Source of the DNA: Diadema setosum
Lineage: Eukaryota > Echinodermata > Echinoidea > Diadematoida > Diadematidae
DNA length: 64,000 bases
Direction of reading: 5' to 3'
Assembly (NCBI RefSeq): GCF_964275005.1
Contig: NC_092698.1
Span: 27,275,447 to 27,339,446 of the forward strand
This document shows, in pieces, positions 34,701 through 45,058 of this stretch (its first letter is position 1; each line of letters begins with the position of its first letter). The translations under genes and the position numbers were made by a program. Under the pieces are notes generated by a model. It was given only the letters and a program-made list of their open reading frames with translations. It did no database searches and was not told the origin of the DNA.

Positions 34701-37700
34701 GCATATAAAAAGATATTTCAACATAAAACAACATAATGTAAACACACTTGACGTACCTTTTACAGTAGGCAGGGGGACAAATATTACCCTTAGCATTAAT
34801 GTCAGTAACAAGACGAGGTAAATTGTGTACTTTTCGTATAAAGTGAACTGTGCCTCATCAAGTCAAACAGAATGCTGCGTTTTGTGTCTCAAAACGAGAG
34901 CAATATTTTAGAATTGTTTCGTTTCTGCTGTCATTTTATGGCACTTCTTTTACAATGAGACACAGACCGCAGCAATAGTCTTATAAGACTTTCTTCCAGT
35001 AAATCTGAAAGAGGATTTTTGTGTTTTGTGTTGATGATTGTAGCACCCTTGTGTTTCCGTCAGTATTGTGATAATCTCTCATACATAATTATCATTGAAA
35101 TAAATTCAAATAAAGAATTTATTCAAGTTTGACACCGAAACAGATTTCAGGACAAAAATCAATAATGACACAAAGCGAAAATGTTGATTTGCAATTGATT
35201 TCATTTGATTTGTTCATTCTCTATGATGTCACTTTATGACTCCTTATTTTCAGCAATATCATCAAACATTATATACGTAATTGTATATGGTACTACAAAC
35301 CTTGAGTATTTCCTTCAATTCAATTAACTTTTATTACATGTCATTGAAAGGTTAAAGTAGGCAGTTTCTGCCAAAATGATCATTTCCGTATAAAATATTT
35401 CGTCTTCAGGTGTAATTGCAAAATCCTTTTACATATCAAACTCTGGGAATTTGAGCACATAGTTACCTACGTCCGCACCGACAAAACGAAGTCTATGATT
35501 CATATTTTTTAAAATAAACAACAACAACAACAACAACAACAAAGCGTTTGTGAAACATTAATTAAAGTGTAATTTTTTTCTGATTCCATTGTTCAATGCA
35601 GCCTTTGCCTGGCCATGTTCTCCACCGCCCTTGCGATCGGGCTCATGCCCATGTACTTCTCGCTGTACTCGAGTACGTGGTCGGAGGATTACTACATCAT
35701 CGCCACACCCCATGAAATCTTAGTCTACGAGATGCTGATCTTCGTCCCCACTGCCTTTGGGGTCCTCTTCAAACGGTACGCGGGTTTGAAGAGGGCAAGG
35801 ATCGTAGCAAAGGTGAGTCGCAGTCTTAAAGGGGAAATCCAGTCCAAGTTAGTCTGATAAGAAAGAGTAAAATATTACGAGTTCAGCGGTATAGATTTGA
35901 TCGAAATCGGATGAAAAATAAGGAAGTCATAACATGACATTTTGACATTTCGATATTTTTTGGGGAAACAGTTCTTGAACAGTCAAAATGAATATGCAAA
36001 TGGAAAAGTGAGCATGTCATTCCCCCACAACTTACCATATAGTTTGTACACAAAATTTTTAAATTTCCTGTTTTTTAAACGCATGTTATTATGCCCGAGG
36101 CTCAAATCCTCATATATCTAACTGATAACTATTCTGAAGTTATTCAACCAGGAATAACGTCATGTTTCTGACTTCAACAGAAACATCGAATTTTCATCAT
36201 TTTTTTTTTTTTATTATTATTATTATTTTTTTTGGGAGGGGGGTACACGATCTCTGGAAAATTGTGAGGGTATGACATGGTTAGCTCACTCATTTGCATA
36301 TTCATACCCACTGTATACTGTTTTGGGGGAATCATCAAAACTTCAAAATTTCGTAACTTCCGTATTTTTCATCCGATATCAGTCAAATTTTTACCCTTGA
36401 ACTCGTAAAATTTTGCTATTTTTTTTTATCAGACTAACTTATATTTGGACTGGATTTCCTCTTTAAAGGGGATGGCTAGTAACTGATCAGTGGGAATCAG
36501 TGGGAATGCTGGGGGATGATTGTTCCAATCCTTGTGGGATTCACTTAAGAGTACATTATATATCTATTGTTAATTGTGTGAAAATTATTTGCTTCAGAAT
36601 GGTCTCATATTCAAGTAATGTGCAGTTTAATGTACCGTCACTGTACAGACATGCTAACCTGGAAACATTGAACTGCACATTATTTAAATATGAGACCATT
36701 CTGAAGCAAATAATCTTCACACAACAATAAATATATAATGTACTCTTAAATGAATCCACAAGGATTGGAACAATCATCACCCAGCATTCCCACTGATTCC
36801 CACACTATACGACTTTCGGTCGCACGACTGACAGAATTTGGATCCGAAATAAATCAGAATAGTTTCAGAGAAAACACATTTGTTTATTTCAGATCCAAAG
36901 TCACTTAGTCGTGCGGCCGTAAAGTGTGCGGTGCCCATTTATTAGTCACAAAATTACGAGGACTTGATATTGCTTGATGAAGGCATAATCATGCTGAATA
37001 GAGTCTTGAGTATAGTCGTTTCATCATTGGCTATCATACTTTCGTTGATCCATTCCCGTTGACTTAATCCCTCATAATTATTGTGCTTACCCTTTCAATT
37101 CTATAAGTATGTTAGTGCTGAAGGAAAACTGTGTCACCGTTGAAGGGGACAGTGAATTTTACATGAATGCTTTTATTGTTCATATGGATCAGTATTACTT
37201 GATGTCATAATAAAAACTTCAATACTGTCAACGTTTTTCTTTGGAAGATCTGCAGCAGTTCATTCATCATCAGCGTCGTCCTCGTAGCCATCTTCAACGT
37301 CGTTGACCACCCGGACCACTATACCGGCGACTGGAGGCTGTGGTTAGGAGGCAGCCTCCTCCCGCTCATCGGCTTCCTTTGCGGATTCTTTCTTGCCTTC
37401 GTGTTGCAGCTGCCTTACGAGGCCTGCAGCGCCGTATCCCTGGCCGTCGGCACTCCCAACTGGACGATCGCCACTAGCCTCGCATGGCGCTTTTTCCTCA
37501 ACGACGCGACCGCTTTGCACGAGGTACTCAAACTCGTCTCCATATTCGCCATCGCCATGCCCCTGGAGGGGTGCATCTGGTCCGTCATGTACCGCGCCAT
37601 CGAGGAGTTCTTCCAGCGCATATATCCGAAGTGTTGCCACGGGGCAGAGGAAGATGAGGACGAAGTGAAGGTCGCAGGAGAAAGCAAACTGGGTGAACTG

Positions 37701-37730
37701 AAACTCGATGACGATCTAGACATCTCATAA
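26812..37730 (+). CDS. SLC10-family (sodium/bile acid symporter-like) carrier, complete, 4 coding exons
   Basis: Plasma-membrane-type transporter. Exons: 26754-26895 (coding from ATG 26812; TAA in frame at 26767 fixes the start), 31515-31837, 35602-35812, 37248-37730 (TAA). Phases 0, 2, 0 join to 366 residues, close to human SLC10A1/A2 (349/348). Residues 1-28 are a hydrophilic lumenal-type N terminus with an N-glycosylation site (N6-I-T). Then come hydrophobic helices with MFGMGCVISI (55-64), LLLQYVIQPL (82-91), FSTALAIGLMPMYFSLY (142-158), LLPLIGFLCGFFLAF (243-257), and an acidic C tail. These align well with NTCP/ASBT. Two usual sodium-site motifs differ: PGG-x-x-SN is SPVSPFCA (116-123) and ETG-x-QN is AVGTPN (272-277); Q85 of the QY-x-x-x-P motif is kept. 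Exons are GC-rich against AT-rich introns. Paralogue and substrate cannot be named. Confidence 0.92.
26896..31514 (+). other. SLC10 intron 1
   Basis: A 4.6-kb intron (GTAAGC...TTGCAG). It holds simple sequence only: pyrimidine tracts (27215-27270), TTCA/TGAT repeats (27640-27710), a poly-A run (28740-28773), T-rich runs (29309-29387), and a 9-bp-stem hairpin ATGGACCCT/AGGGTCCAT at 29921-29943. No gene is supported. Its last ~600 bases are duplicated in intron 2. Confidence 0.75.
31858..32447. mobile_element. TTAA family 2 element, copy next to the exon 2 donor
   Basis: TTAA at 31854-31857, then AGGGGAAATCCAGTCC. The right end ACTTATATTTGGACTGGATTT is its inverted match, but the right TTAA is lost. 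The element starts 16 bases after the GTGAGT donor of exon 2. Non-coding, ~590 bp, with TIR-like terminal ~45 bases. Confidence 0.8.
33640..34135 (+). pseudogene. Relic duplication of SLC10 intron 1 end plus start of exon 2
   Basis: Within intron 2, this segment repeats in order the sequence at about 30870-31550: 'GGACTCAAACAGAAAAAAAAAG' type start, 'AACCTATATAACATTCGTGAT', 'ATATTACATGGATGATGTG', 'CTTTCGATGTGAC', 'CCCCGG...AATACACACACA', and finally GACATCACAAAACCA...GAAGAGACC, a worn copy of the exon 2 start (GACATCGTACAACCAGGTGAAGAGACG). The splice acceptor AG is kept as AAG but the exon frame is lost and the copy stops after about 30 exon bases. It looks like an old, unequal tandem duplication. 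Confidence 0.65.
34480..34830. repeat. Degraded TTAA family 1 relative in SLC10 intron 2
   Basis: Shared landmarks with 1613-2170: 'CAAAAGTTATGATTTTTTAAA', 'GCTGGATAAGAAGACTATA', a CGTGACGTCAC version of the ATGACGTATGA centre, and 'GCAGGGGGACAAATATTACCCTTA'. The terminal repeats are too worn to place. Confidence 0.55.
35830..36462. mobile_element. TTAA family 2 element, copy next to the exon 3 donor
   Basis: Flanked by TTAA at 35826-35829 and 36463-36466; ends AGGGGAAATCCAGTCC / GGACTGGATTTCCTCT. 633 bp, non-coding. It begins 13 bases behind the exon 3 donor (GTGAGT at 35813), in the same orientation as the copy behind exon 2. Confidence 0.85.
36490..36803. repeat. 314-bp palindrome (foldback element) in SLC10 intron 3
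   Basis: Arms of roughly 140 bases run from GTGGGAATCAGTGGGAATGC inward to about 36638 and back from 36650 to 36803, with a few substitutions and a small indel, around a short centre near TCACTGTACAGAC. Mirror-image reading frames on the two strands are a by-product. Confidence 0.88.
36801..36928. repeat. 128-bp palindrome abutting the previous one
   Basis: CACACTATACGACTTTCGGTCG at the left pairs with CGGCCGTAAAGTGTG at the right; GATCCGAAATAAAT pairs with TTTATTTCAGATC inside. It shares the CCCAC boundary with the 36490-36803 palindrome. Confidence 0.8.
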
Positions 37731-38304
37731 ATCAGGGACAGATGGTATCGTCCAACCGTTATTCAGCAATCGATATTTGGTGACCTGATATTTCGACTGA
37801 AGCAGCGGACTTATCAACCTCTCTGAACGGTGCTCGTGAATATGAATTATTATACTCTCAACTTCAGGTGTTGTTAATATGACTAGCATTTACAGCAGAT
37901 GTGGTTCAAATCACACGACACAAGTCGGCAATAAATGATTAAGGGTGAAAAAAGAGACTGAGAAACCGATATAAAAAGAGCGATGTTCTTGCGCTTGCAG
38001 TAAATTGTGAAAGAATATTACTCCTGAGATTCTGTTTTTGTCAAAGACAATTGTTGCAGAGCTGCACAACAATCCTGCTGAGAATGAAGGGAAAAAGTGT
38101 GTGTAAGGGGATGCTACCCCCACCAAAAATAGCAATTAAAATGGTTTCGTGCAAAAAAAAGTTTTCCTTTCGTTGTCTTTCTCCTCTTTTATTGTTAGTC
38201 CAGTTTATTCGTTCATTTATTCGTTTTGAAGTGCTTTTTGTGTCTTTTTCGGAAAGGGAACGAAATTCCCTTCTTTAATCTATCATCTGCCACATTTACG
38301 ACGA

Positions 38305-38310
38305 AATAAA
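38305..38310 (+). terminator. Candidate poly(A) signal of the SLC10 gene
   Basis: AATAAA about 575 bases behind the stop codon, followed by GTTTTGTTTTCATT. An earlier AATAAA is at 37930-37935; which is used cannot be told. Confidence 0.4.
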
Positions 38311-38399
38311 TGTTTTGTTTTCATTATACTTGGTACTGTTGGGCTATCACCTTGGCTGTATTTTGCTGTCCTTCAATAACAGATCACCGGTATATAGAA

Positions 38400-40750
38400 A
38401 ATAATGATGGACATTTTTTTCCGTGTTCATGTGTTTGTAAAATAATTGTTTACGTGTTATTTGATCATGAGTGAGAAATAAGATTATTCTCCATGTATTT
38501 CGTGTGAAAACGTTGATATGTTTGATATGTTGAGAGGGAATATGATAATATACTACGAAGTTCTACTTCTTCATTATCAAGACAAAGACCCTTTATAACG
38601 GTTCTCTCAGGTGGACAATATTTTAAGCAAAATCGACATTTACAAAAACAACACGCTGCAATTTGGATATACATGTATCTTGCAATGTATAATTGTTGTA
38701 AATCGTGGTTTGCCTCAAGTGTCGACTGAGATAAGGAATATTTAAAACAAAATATGAAAGGTTTGCTTCTCCATGCGAATTTAAAAAAAAAATGAGGGGT
38801 AGATTTTTGGCTCAATTGCAGTGTATACGTCGCATTGATGTTTACCATCGATTTGTGATGTGGTGTGTGCATCACATGGCATTTACAATCTATCACTGTC
38901 GGGAATAATTCAGAGCTGTTAGTTTGACCTATAAGTGGGTTTATACATGTACCTGGTTGCACCAGTTAAGATGCATCCTCCTGTCTGAACTGACCATTTA
39001 TTGTGATGTACGCACTCAGATTGTACGTTTGCATTAAGATGCAGTTTCATAGAAGATCCCAGGGCAATGTAATGACTTTATCCATACGTTAAAGACATGT
39101 AGGCTAACAGGTCATGGTTCCTTTCCAAGGAAAGGAGTATTGTCAACTATCTATACAATTAATGTGTACTTTTGGAATGGGTAATTTTGAATTCCGATAG
39201 AGGCTATACGCGCCGTCAAACAATGGTTACAGTCAGTAAACTCGTGGGATTTTATAGGGCATTGTGTATATGCGTATGGGAACAGGTAATACGTATAACA
39301 GAGGTGTTTAATATCATGGTTATCAGCTCTCATAAATTATAGGCACCCATTGTATACGTATAGGCCTACTCATGTGAGTGTCTATAATAGTGCGTGCGTG
39401 TCTGAATTTGTGTAGCGTCTGTACTGGTCCGTCATTTTTGTCTTGCGCTGCTCGCATTCTTAATTCTTACGTTATTTGATTGCTAGTGTGAAACTTAAAG
39501 ATGACTGTACTATATAATATGCAATACCATGTAGATTATCTGTGCGGATTTGCAAGGGTTCGGTATTTTTTTGATGCAATGTCTTCCAGCTGTATAATCG
39601 TTGTTTGTTTTTCTAAAGTTTTCCATATTGAAATAGTGTAACTTGAGGCAGATGCAGTCCTGCTTATAATAATACAATTGCAACAAAAATGAGATCTAGT
39701 TCTTCCCCACATTTTCAATACCTTCAACTCCTGTGCCTCAATTATGTCAATTCACCCTTCTCTTCTTGAAAATAAAGGTATTGTATATATCATTTTTTAT
39801 TATCATATGCCTTACTCTGTGGACTTGGGTCATCATTTGGAGAATAAATGTATTGTGGATATCGATATCTACGCTTGTTTGTCAGTTGTGTTCGTGAGGT
39901 ATGATACTCAAACGTTAATTTCTTGTGGACGGTAGTATAGTAGAGTCACGTTCTAACAGAGAGGGTGCGATACACTTGTTTGTTTACATGTTCTTACATC
40001 CGAAAGTCGCCGTAGCATGAAAACTGTTTTTAATTAATGCTGCTGTGACAATATTCAGTGTTCATTGTGTCGCCTTGAGTCGATAGTGTTATCATTACAC
40101 TGGAAATAATTCCCCTGGAAAATATTGATTCCTTCACGTTGATTCCCTTGCTTTATGTCACCTAGAGTCACACGGAATACTGTAAATTGAATCTCGACAC
40201 AGGTTGTCGAACTCTCTCACTCTCTCTCTATTCTCTCTATAGTCTCTCAGTGTCTGTCCGTCTGTCTGTCTATCTGTCTGTCTGTCTGTCTGTCTGTGTG
40301 TGTCTGTCTCCCTCTCTGCCTGTCTGTCTGTCTGTCTGTCTGTCTCTTCTCTCAACATCAGTCAAATAAGTCAAACAGTCGATCAATCACTCCGTCAATC
40401 AATCTAGATGTCTCTCTCTATACATCTGTTCATCTTTCATGAGGACACGCAATTCAAGGGAATCGGACTGACTGTGTTGCGGAGATTGCATCCATTCAAA
40501 ATTAGCGATGTTAGTACACTGGAGATACCCCAACCATCGTGCAATATCCCAAATTGCAAGAATGGTGCATGCATCTATAGTGATAGTTACACACATAATA
40601 ATGCACCTATGCCGTATAGATGTTTCGACAAATTAGGTACCTTGCAGATAAAAGCTTTTGGAATAAAACTCCTGACGTGTGAGCAGGAAGAAGTTGAGGG
40701 ATATAAAGGAATTGTATACAGTTTTTGTTGAGATGGTGGATTCAGATTTT
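38400..40750. other. Gene-free stretch behind the SLC10 gene
   Basis: No conserved protein. The 165-residue minus frame at 38465-38962 has no recognisable motif. A (GTCT)n tract lies at 40254-40347. Confidence 0.5.
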
Positions 40751-40756
40751 TTTTTT

Positions 40757-41052
40757 TTTTTTGTGAGAAGTGAGAAACCTGTTATAAAATATTGAAGACC
40801 ATACAATTAAAAAAAGGAATTCAAAGTTTATCTGATGAAAATCAGTTTTGAAATGGCTGACATAGCCTTTAAAAAAAAATAAATAAACAAAGTGGTTCAA
40901 TAAAAGGCGGGACCTGCCTTTTATTAGGACCTCTTTATTTTTGGATAAACCATTTCAAAACCAATTTTTATCAGATAAACTTTGAATTCCTCTTTGAATT
41001 GTATGCTCTTTAATATTTCATTAGAGGTTTATATTTATCTCACAAGAAAAAG
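40757..41052. repeat. ~296-bp palindrome (foldback element)
   Basis: Left arm TTTGTGAGA...CATACAATTAAAAAAAGGAATTC...GTTTATCTGAT...GTTTTGAAATGG pairs with the right arm CCATTTCAAAAC...ATCAGATAAAC...GAATTCCTCTTTGAATTGTATG...TCTCACAAGAAAAA. The centre is AAAAGGCGGGACCTGCCTTTT. Arms about 145 bases with some mismatches. Confidence 0.85.
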
Positions 41053-41104
41053 TAACCTGAAGCTGCTCAATCTCAACCAAAACTATGCCATATGTTATAT
41101 TTAT

Positions 41105-42240
41105 TTGAGGGAGAAAGGTTTGCGGTGACACCATGTGTATGTAGTCCTTAACCGGATCGTTGTTTGGTAGAAGAGCCTAGAAAGAGGAGAATTGAAGAGG
41201 GAAGCGACATATGGGGTTGTAAGGAGGGCAAAAAGTGAAGAGTGGGGGACAGTAATGGGCTAGAAGTTGAAGTTGCACTAGTGGAGACGGTAGAGAAAGG
41301 AACAGAGAGAATGGTAAGGAAGAATAGAGCAGAGACTCCAACTCTCCCGTTTTCGACGGGAGATCTCCCGCCGAAAACCCATTTTTGCAAAATATCCCGT
41401 TCTCCCGCTTGAGATTTAATTTCTCCCGCCCTGGCTCTGTGTCTCCCGTTGGAAAGGATTTCTTACTTATTGCTATCGTATGTTGAAAAAATAAGCCTTA
41501 GATAGCACCAGAGAGCATCTAGAACCCTAGGAACTTCGCGCTTCGCACGCATCAACTTAGAGTCTCCCGTTTGCTAGGGGTTTCGGGCGGGAGAATCTCC
41601 AGATCAGAAGGTGCTTGGGGTTGGAGTCTCTGATAGAGTGAGAATCAAGTAAGATGTTCGGACATCGTTAGAAGGAGAAAGATGAAATAGAAGGGAAGAG
41701 GAAGAGGGAGGAGTTGAATGTTGGAAAATCATGGAGATAGGAGAGAGAAGTGAAGATTCATGAAACCAAGAGAAGAACGAAGTCGGCGAACAATGTGGAC
41801 TATGGAATGCGGAATCAATGGAGAAAGGACGAATAATCCTGCGAAGGAAAGGTAAGTCGAGGAGAGATGAGACTATAATAATGTTGAGAAAAGTGAGAGG
41901 GAGAGAGAGAGAGAGAGGGGGGGGGGAAGAGAAAACAAAGAAAAGAAGAAGAAAAAGACAACTGAAATTCAAGAAGCAAAGGAGAGGGAGCTTGGGTGGA
42001 TCCTAGAAATAAAATGCTGCAGAGGAGAGAAAAAAAAAAATGGAGAGGAAAATTGATGACAGTTAAATCCTGAAAAGGTTCCTGTGGGAGAAATGCAAAA
42101 CGAGGGATTAAAATAAGGTTAAAGTGTAGTCCTGAGGGGAGAAGGCAAGAGAAATAACCTGTGAAGAAAACAGTAAATGAATACAAGTGGTCCTGAAAAG
42201 GACCGTTGGGTTGTATGGAAGGAAGAAATAAAATAAAAAA
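41105..42240. repeat. Purine-rich tract, split by an inserted element
   Basis: The plus strand is strongly G/A-biased from about 41105 to 41329 and again from 41639 to 42240, giving only low-complexity frames on either strand. The 303-bp element at 41330-41632 interrupts it. Such mirror-biased DNA can form triplexes; that is inference. Confidence 0.6.
41330..41632 (-). mobile_element. 303-bp element with 6-bp target duplication, copy 2
   Basis: Inverted relative to 24522-24827 and very similar to it. Ends CAGAGACTCCAAC / GTTGGAGTCTCTG, flanked directly by ATAGAG at 41324-41329 and 41633-41638. The differing duplications at the two loci show independent insertions. Confidence 0.88.
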
Positions 42241-42304
42241 TTAATATATTATATTTATCTATCATAGATTTCTTTAATTCATTTTACATATGTGCATTTA
42301 GTAA

Positions 42305-42308
<4 letters not shown>

Positions 42309-42366
<58 letters not shown>

Positions 42367-42380
42367 TATATGTATATATA
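42309..42380. repeat. (TA)n microsatellite
   Basis: About 30 TA units with C/G interruptions at the end. Confidence 0.9.
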
Positions 42381-42399
42381 TAACATAAAGAACACTTGA

Positions 42400-42700
42400 A
42401 ATTTCAGAAGGCAGGGGGAATTATATGATATGTAACATAAGATTATGTCGATGACGAGTCGAGGAAAATAATGTACACTTTTTTCAAAAAATAAAATTTT
42501 GTGAAATTCTTTTATATTTTCCTTATATCGTTCTACTCATGTGACACCATACACTGTAGAAGTCTTCTCAACTAGAAGTGACTGCGTAGATTTTTTTAAA
42601 ATTCATAACTTTCGATGGATTATCTGATTTTTCCCAAGCTTTCATTGATTTGTTCTAAATATTGTTTTATTCACTCAATCTACATGTATATGTAGATTGT
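42400..42700. repeat. Degraded TTAA family 1 relative
   Basis: 'GCAGGGGGAATTATATGATA', 'CATACACTGTAGAAGTCTTCTC', 'AAAATTCATAACTTTCGATGGATT' and 'TCACTCAATCTACATG' follow the order of family 1 elements. The left half is lost. Confidence 0.55.
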
Positions 42701-42789
42701 TTTTGAACTTTTTGAATGTTTTTGAACTTTTTGATTGTTTTTGAATGTTTTTGAACTTTTTGTGCGGATTTTTTGTTGTTTTCAATTCA

Positions 42790-43069
42790 ATTTTTACATC
42801 GGGCTTCTAATACAAGAGGGACCCACACTCTACAAGCTCTGTCTTTTTAGTGGGTCCCTCCGTTTTTTCACACAATGCATATATTGAAAACCATTTCACT
42901 TTCGTTATCTTAGCACCTATTGCAATGTATCGCTACTGTTAGTTTTTTTTTCCTATTATTGTTGCCTTCTCTGTACAATTGTATGCATTGTTTTTGTCAC
43001 TTAAGAAAGTGAGATTTATATTTGTATATTGTGGAAAAAACGAATAAATATGAACTTGAACTTGAAGTT
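42790..43069 (+). mobile_element. LINE-type 3' end fragment
   Basis: Non-coding segment with a hairpin GAGGGACCCAC / GTGGGTCCCTC (42817-42860) and ending in GAATAAATATGAACTTGAACTTGAA, the kind of short tandem tail seen at 3' ends of CR1/L2-like LINEs. No reverse transcriptase is left. Confidence 0.4.
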
Positions 43070-44087
43070 GATATGAAGGTGGACTTGTCCTTTAATTTTG
43101 TTGAGTATATCACATACACTCGGATATCATTTTAGTAATGTCTTTTTACATTACTCTAACAAGAAACTGTTACGTATATTTTTCTGCAAAATGATAATGA
43201 ACAAAAATAATATACCACAGTATTTCAAACCGAACATACACGTAGTATATAGGAATAATATATGACATGATGACATAATAGTTATGAAATATATGGCTGA
43301 AAAGGCATCATAAGGGAAGTTTTTTTTTTCTGTTTTATTTCCTCCGTGATCTTCGACTAGAAAAAGAAATATTTTCCGTCCTCTTTCTCATATCCTTATT
43401 ATCTAATGTTCTTCAATTCGGTGAGAAGCTTACTAAGAGAAATATTTGATTTCCCTTATGGTTTCGAGACTTTAGAGGGCGTAGTATCTATGCTCCCAGC
43501 ACTGTACTATCCATTCCACCTCCCTCCTAATACATTGTACTGTAGTTGTATTTATTGGTGTGCTTAGAATGGGCCAAGAAGGAAGTGTAGATTTTTCTTA
43601 TTTCTAATCTGAAAAAGGGAGAGAGAGAGAGAGAGAGATTTCTATTTGTACAAACTTCCCTCAAGCTACCACTGAACAGAAATGTCCCCTTTGAACCAAA
43701 AACCGCATTACATGTATACAGACATTACATGTATTCAGTGCATTACATGTATATGTCACTTCAAGATATTTATGATCAAACCTGCTAAAATAAATAAATA
43801 AATAAATAAAAAATATGGGATATTTCATATTACAACTTGAAGAATATTCCTTGTTACACATCAAATGAGGCATCATTGGAAAGGTTTTATTTTGCTTCAA
43901 TCATGGACTTACCTCGAAATGTTAAAAAATGGCACTTACCTCATTTAGTGGTCACTCTTATTATACAATGTGTGTACTGTGTAGCAGATGTAACCTTGTG
44001 TGCACGTCTACTTCAGAAAGTGATTTAGTAGAGTAGTTGACAGCAATCTAACATTGCATCCTGGTTGATGAATATGAATGTGATTAC

Positions 44088-44305
44088 TACTGTAAACGTG
44101 GACATTTTTGTGGTGTTGAAATTTTCGCACATTTCGCGCAAACAGAAACTAGCGCGAAAATAAAAAGCACACTAATATTATTTTTTGTATACCGTATGTT
44201 CCAGTAGTTGATGTCTTGATTCCGTGGAATTAAAAACATGCAAAACTTATCTTATCCAGCCAAGTGCAAAAAACTAGTTGCGCGAAAATATCCACTTTTA
44301 CAGTA
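44088..44305. mobile_element. 218-bp MITE (TACTGTAAACG ends)
   Basis: TACTGTAAACGTGGACATTTT at the left is inverted at the right (AAAATATCCACTTTTACAGTA); GCGCGAAAAT motifs occur inside both halves. TA at both edges suggests a TA target. A related-looking element is at 62509-62692. Confidence 0.75.
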
Positions 44306-44759
44306 ACCTGTGCACTGGAGCATTTTGATACATTATGTGCCATTTTAGATTTTCATCACATACATGTACTAGTGTACAGACACACATACAAATGTACATC
44401 CCATTTTTATTGAATAGCCAGCCTTGCACCCAGAAAATTTGTCATGCATTCAGTAAATTTCCCATGCCTCAGTAATAACCAAGACACATTATTAAAAAAG
44501 TTTTTTTTTTTTTTTTTTTTTTTGCAGAAGTTTGCACATTCTACAAAACAGATGATATGTGTTATTTTGTATGTTGGTAGGAAAAATGTGTATGTATGTT
44601 GGTGAATGTGATAACTATGCAAGCTAGTCTAATACCAACAAGGTACAGCAAGTGGGTTTAATGTCAGACATGTAATTAACTTATGCACACAAATCCTCCA
44701 GACACATACCCGTGTATTATTCGTATAATGTAAATTAGTACATGGTATTATGTTTGCAG

Positions 44760-44828
44760 GCCCACCAATTCCACTGACTTTGTGGCATATACCAAGTTTG
44801 ACTGTCACCTATATCTATCATGCCAGCG
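44760..44828 (+). other. Isolated exon-like segment, 69 nt, unrecognised
   Basis: The acceptor TATTATGTTTGCAG and donor GCG|GTAGGA enclose 69 bases open in phase 1-1, reading PPIPLTLWHIPSLTVTYIYH plus AS. The symmetric phase and open frame are suggestive, but the donor is poor, no partner exon was found nearby, and I recognise no family. Confidence 0.18.
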
Positions 44829-45011
44829 GTAGGATTTTGATCATGTTTCTGATATTAGATTCTCTTGCAATTGAAGGAGAGAAGTTTTGCAAGTGTAGAG
44901 GGTTTGATGAACAGCATGCATTGTCAATACGTGTATTAATTTCAATTCTTAAGGACAATGGCTGTGACCGTATGACTGATGCCGATAAGTAATGGCATTC
45001 ATAATCTTGTA

Positions 45012-45058
45012 CACACCCCCCCCCCCCCCCACACACACACACACACCACACCACACAC
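45012..45058. repeat. C-run and (CA)n microsatellite
   Basis: A run of C bases followed by ACACAC units; a second CA-rich patch lies at 45240-45275. Confidence 0.9.

Noticed and set aside
38465-38962. 165-residue minus-strand frame, the longest uninterrupted one in the window
   Set aside because: No domain, signal or splice context; composition is that of AT-rich 3' flanking DNA, and it lies behind the SLC10 stop codon.
40187-40369. CRISPR-like short repeats
   Set aside because: Pure (GTCT)n microsatellite with no spacers; eukaryotic context.
41604-42186. Ser/Leu/Phe-rich minus frames of about 120 residues
   Set aside because: Translation of a purine-rich plus-strand tract; low complexity only.
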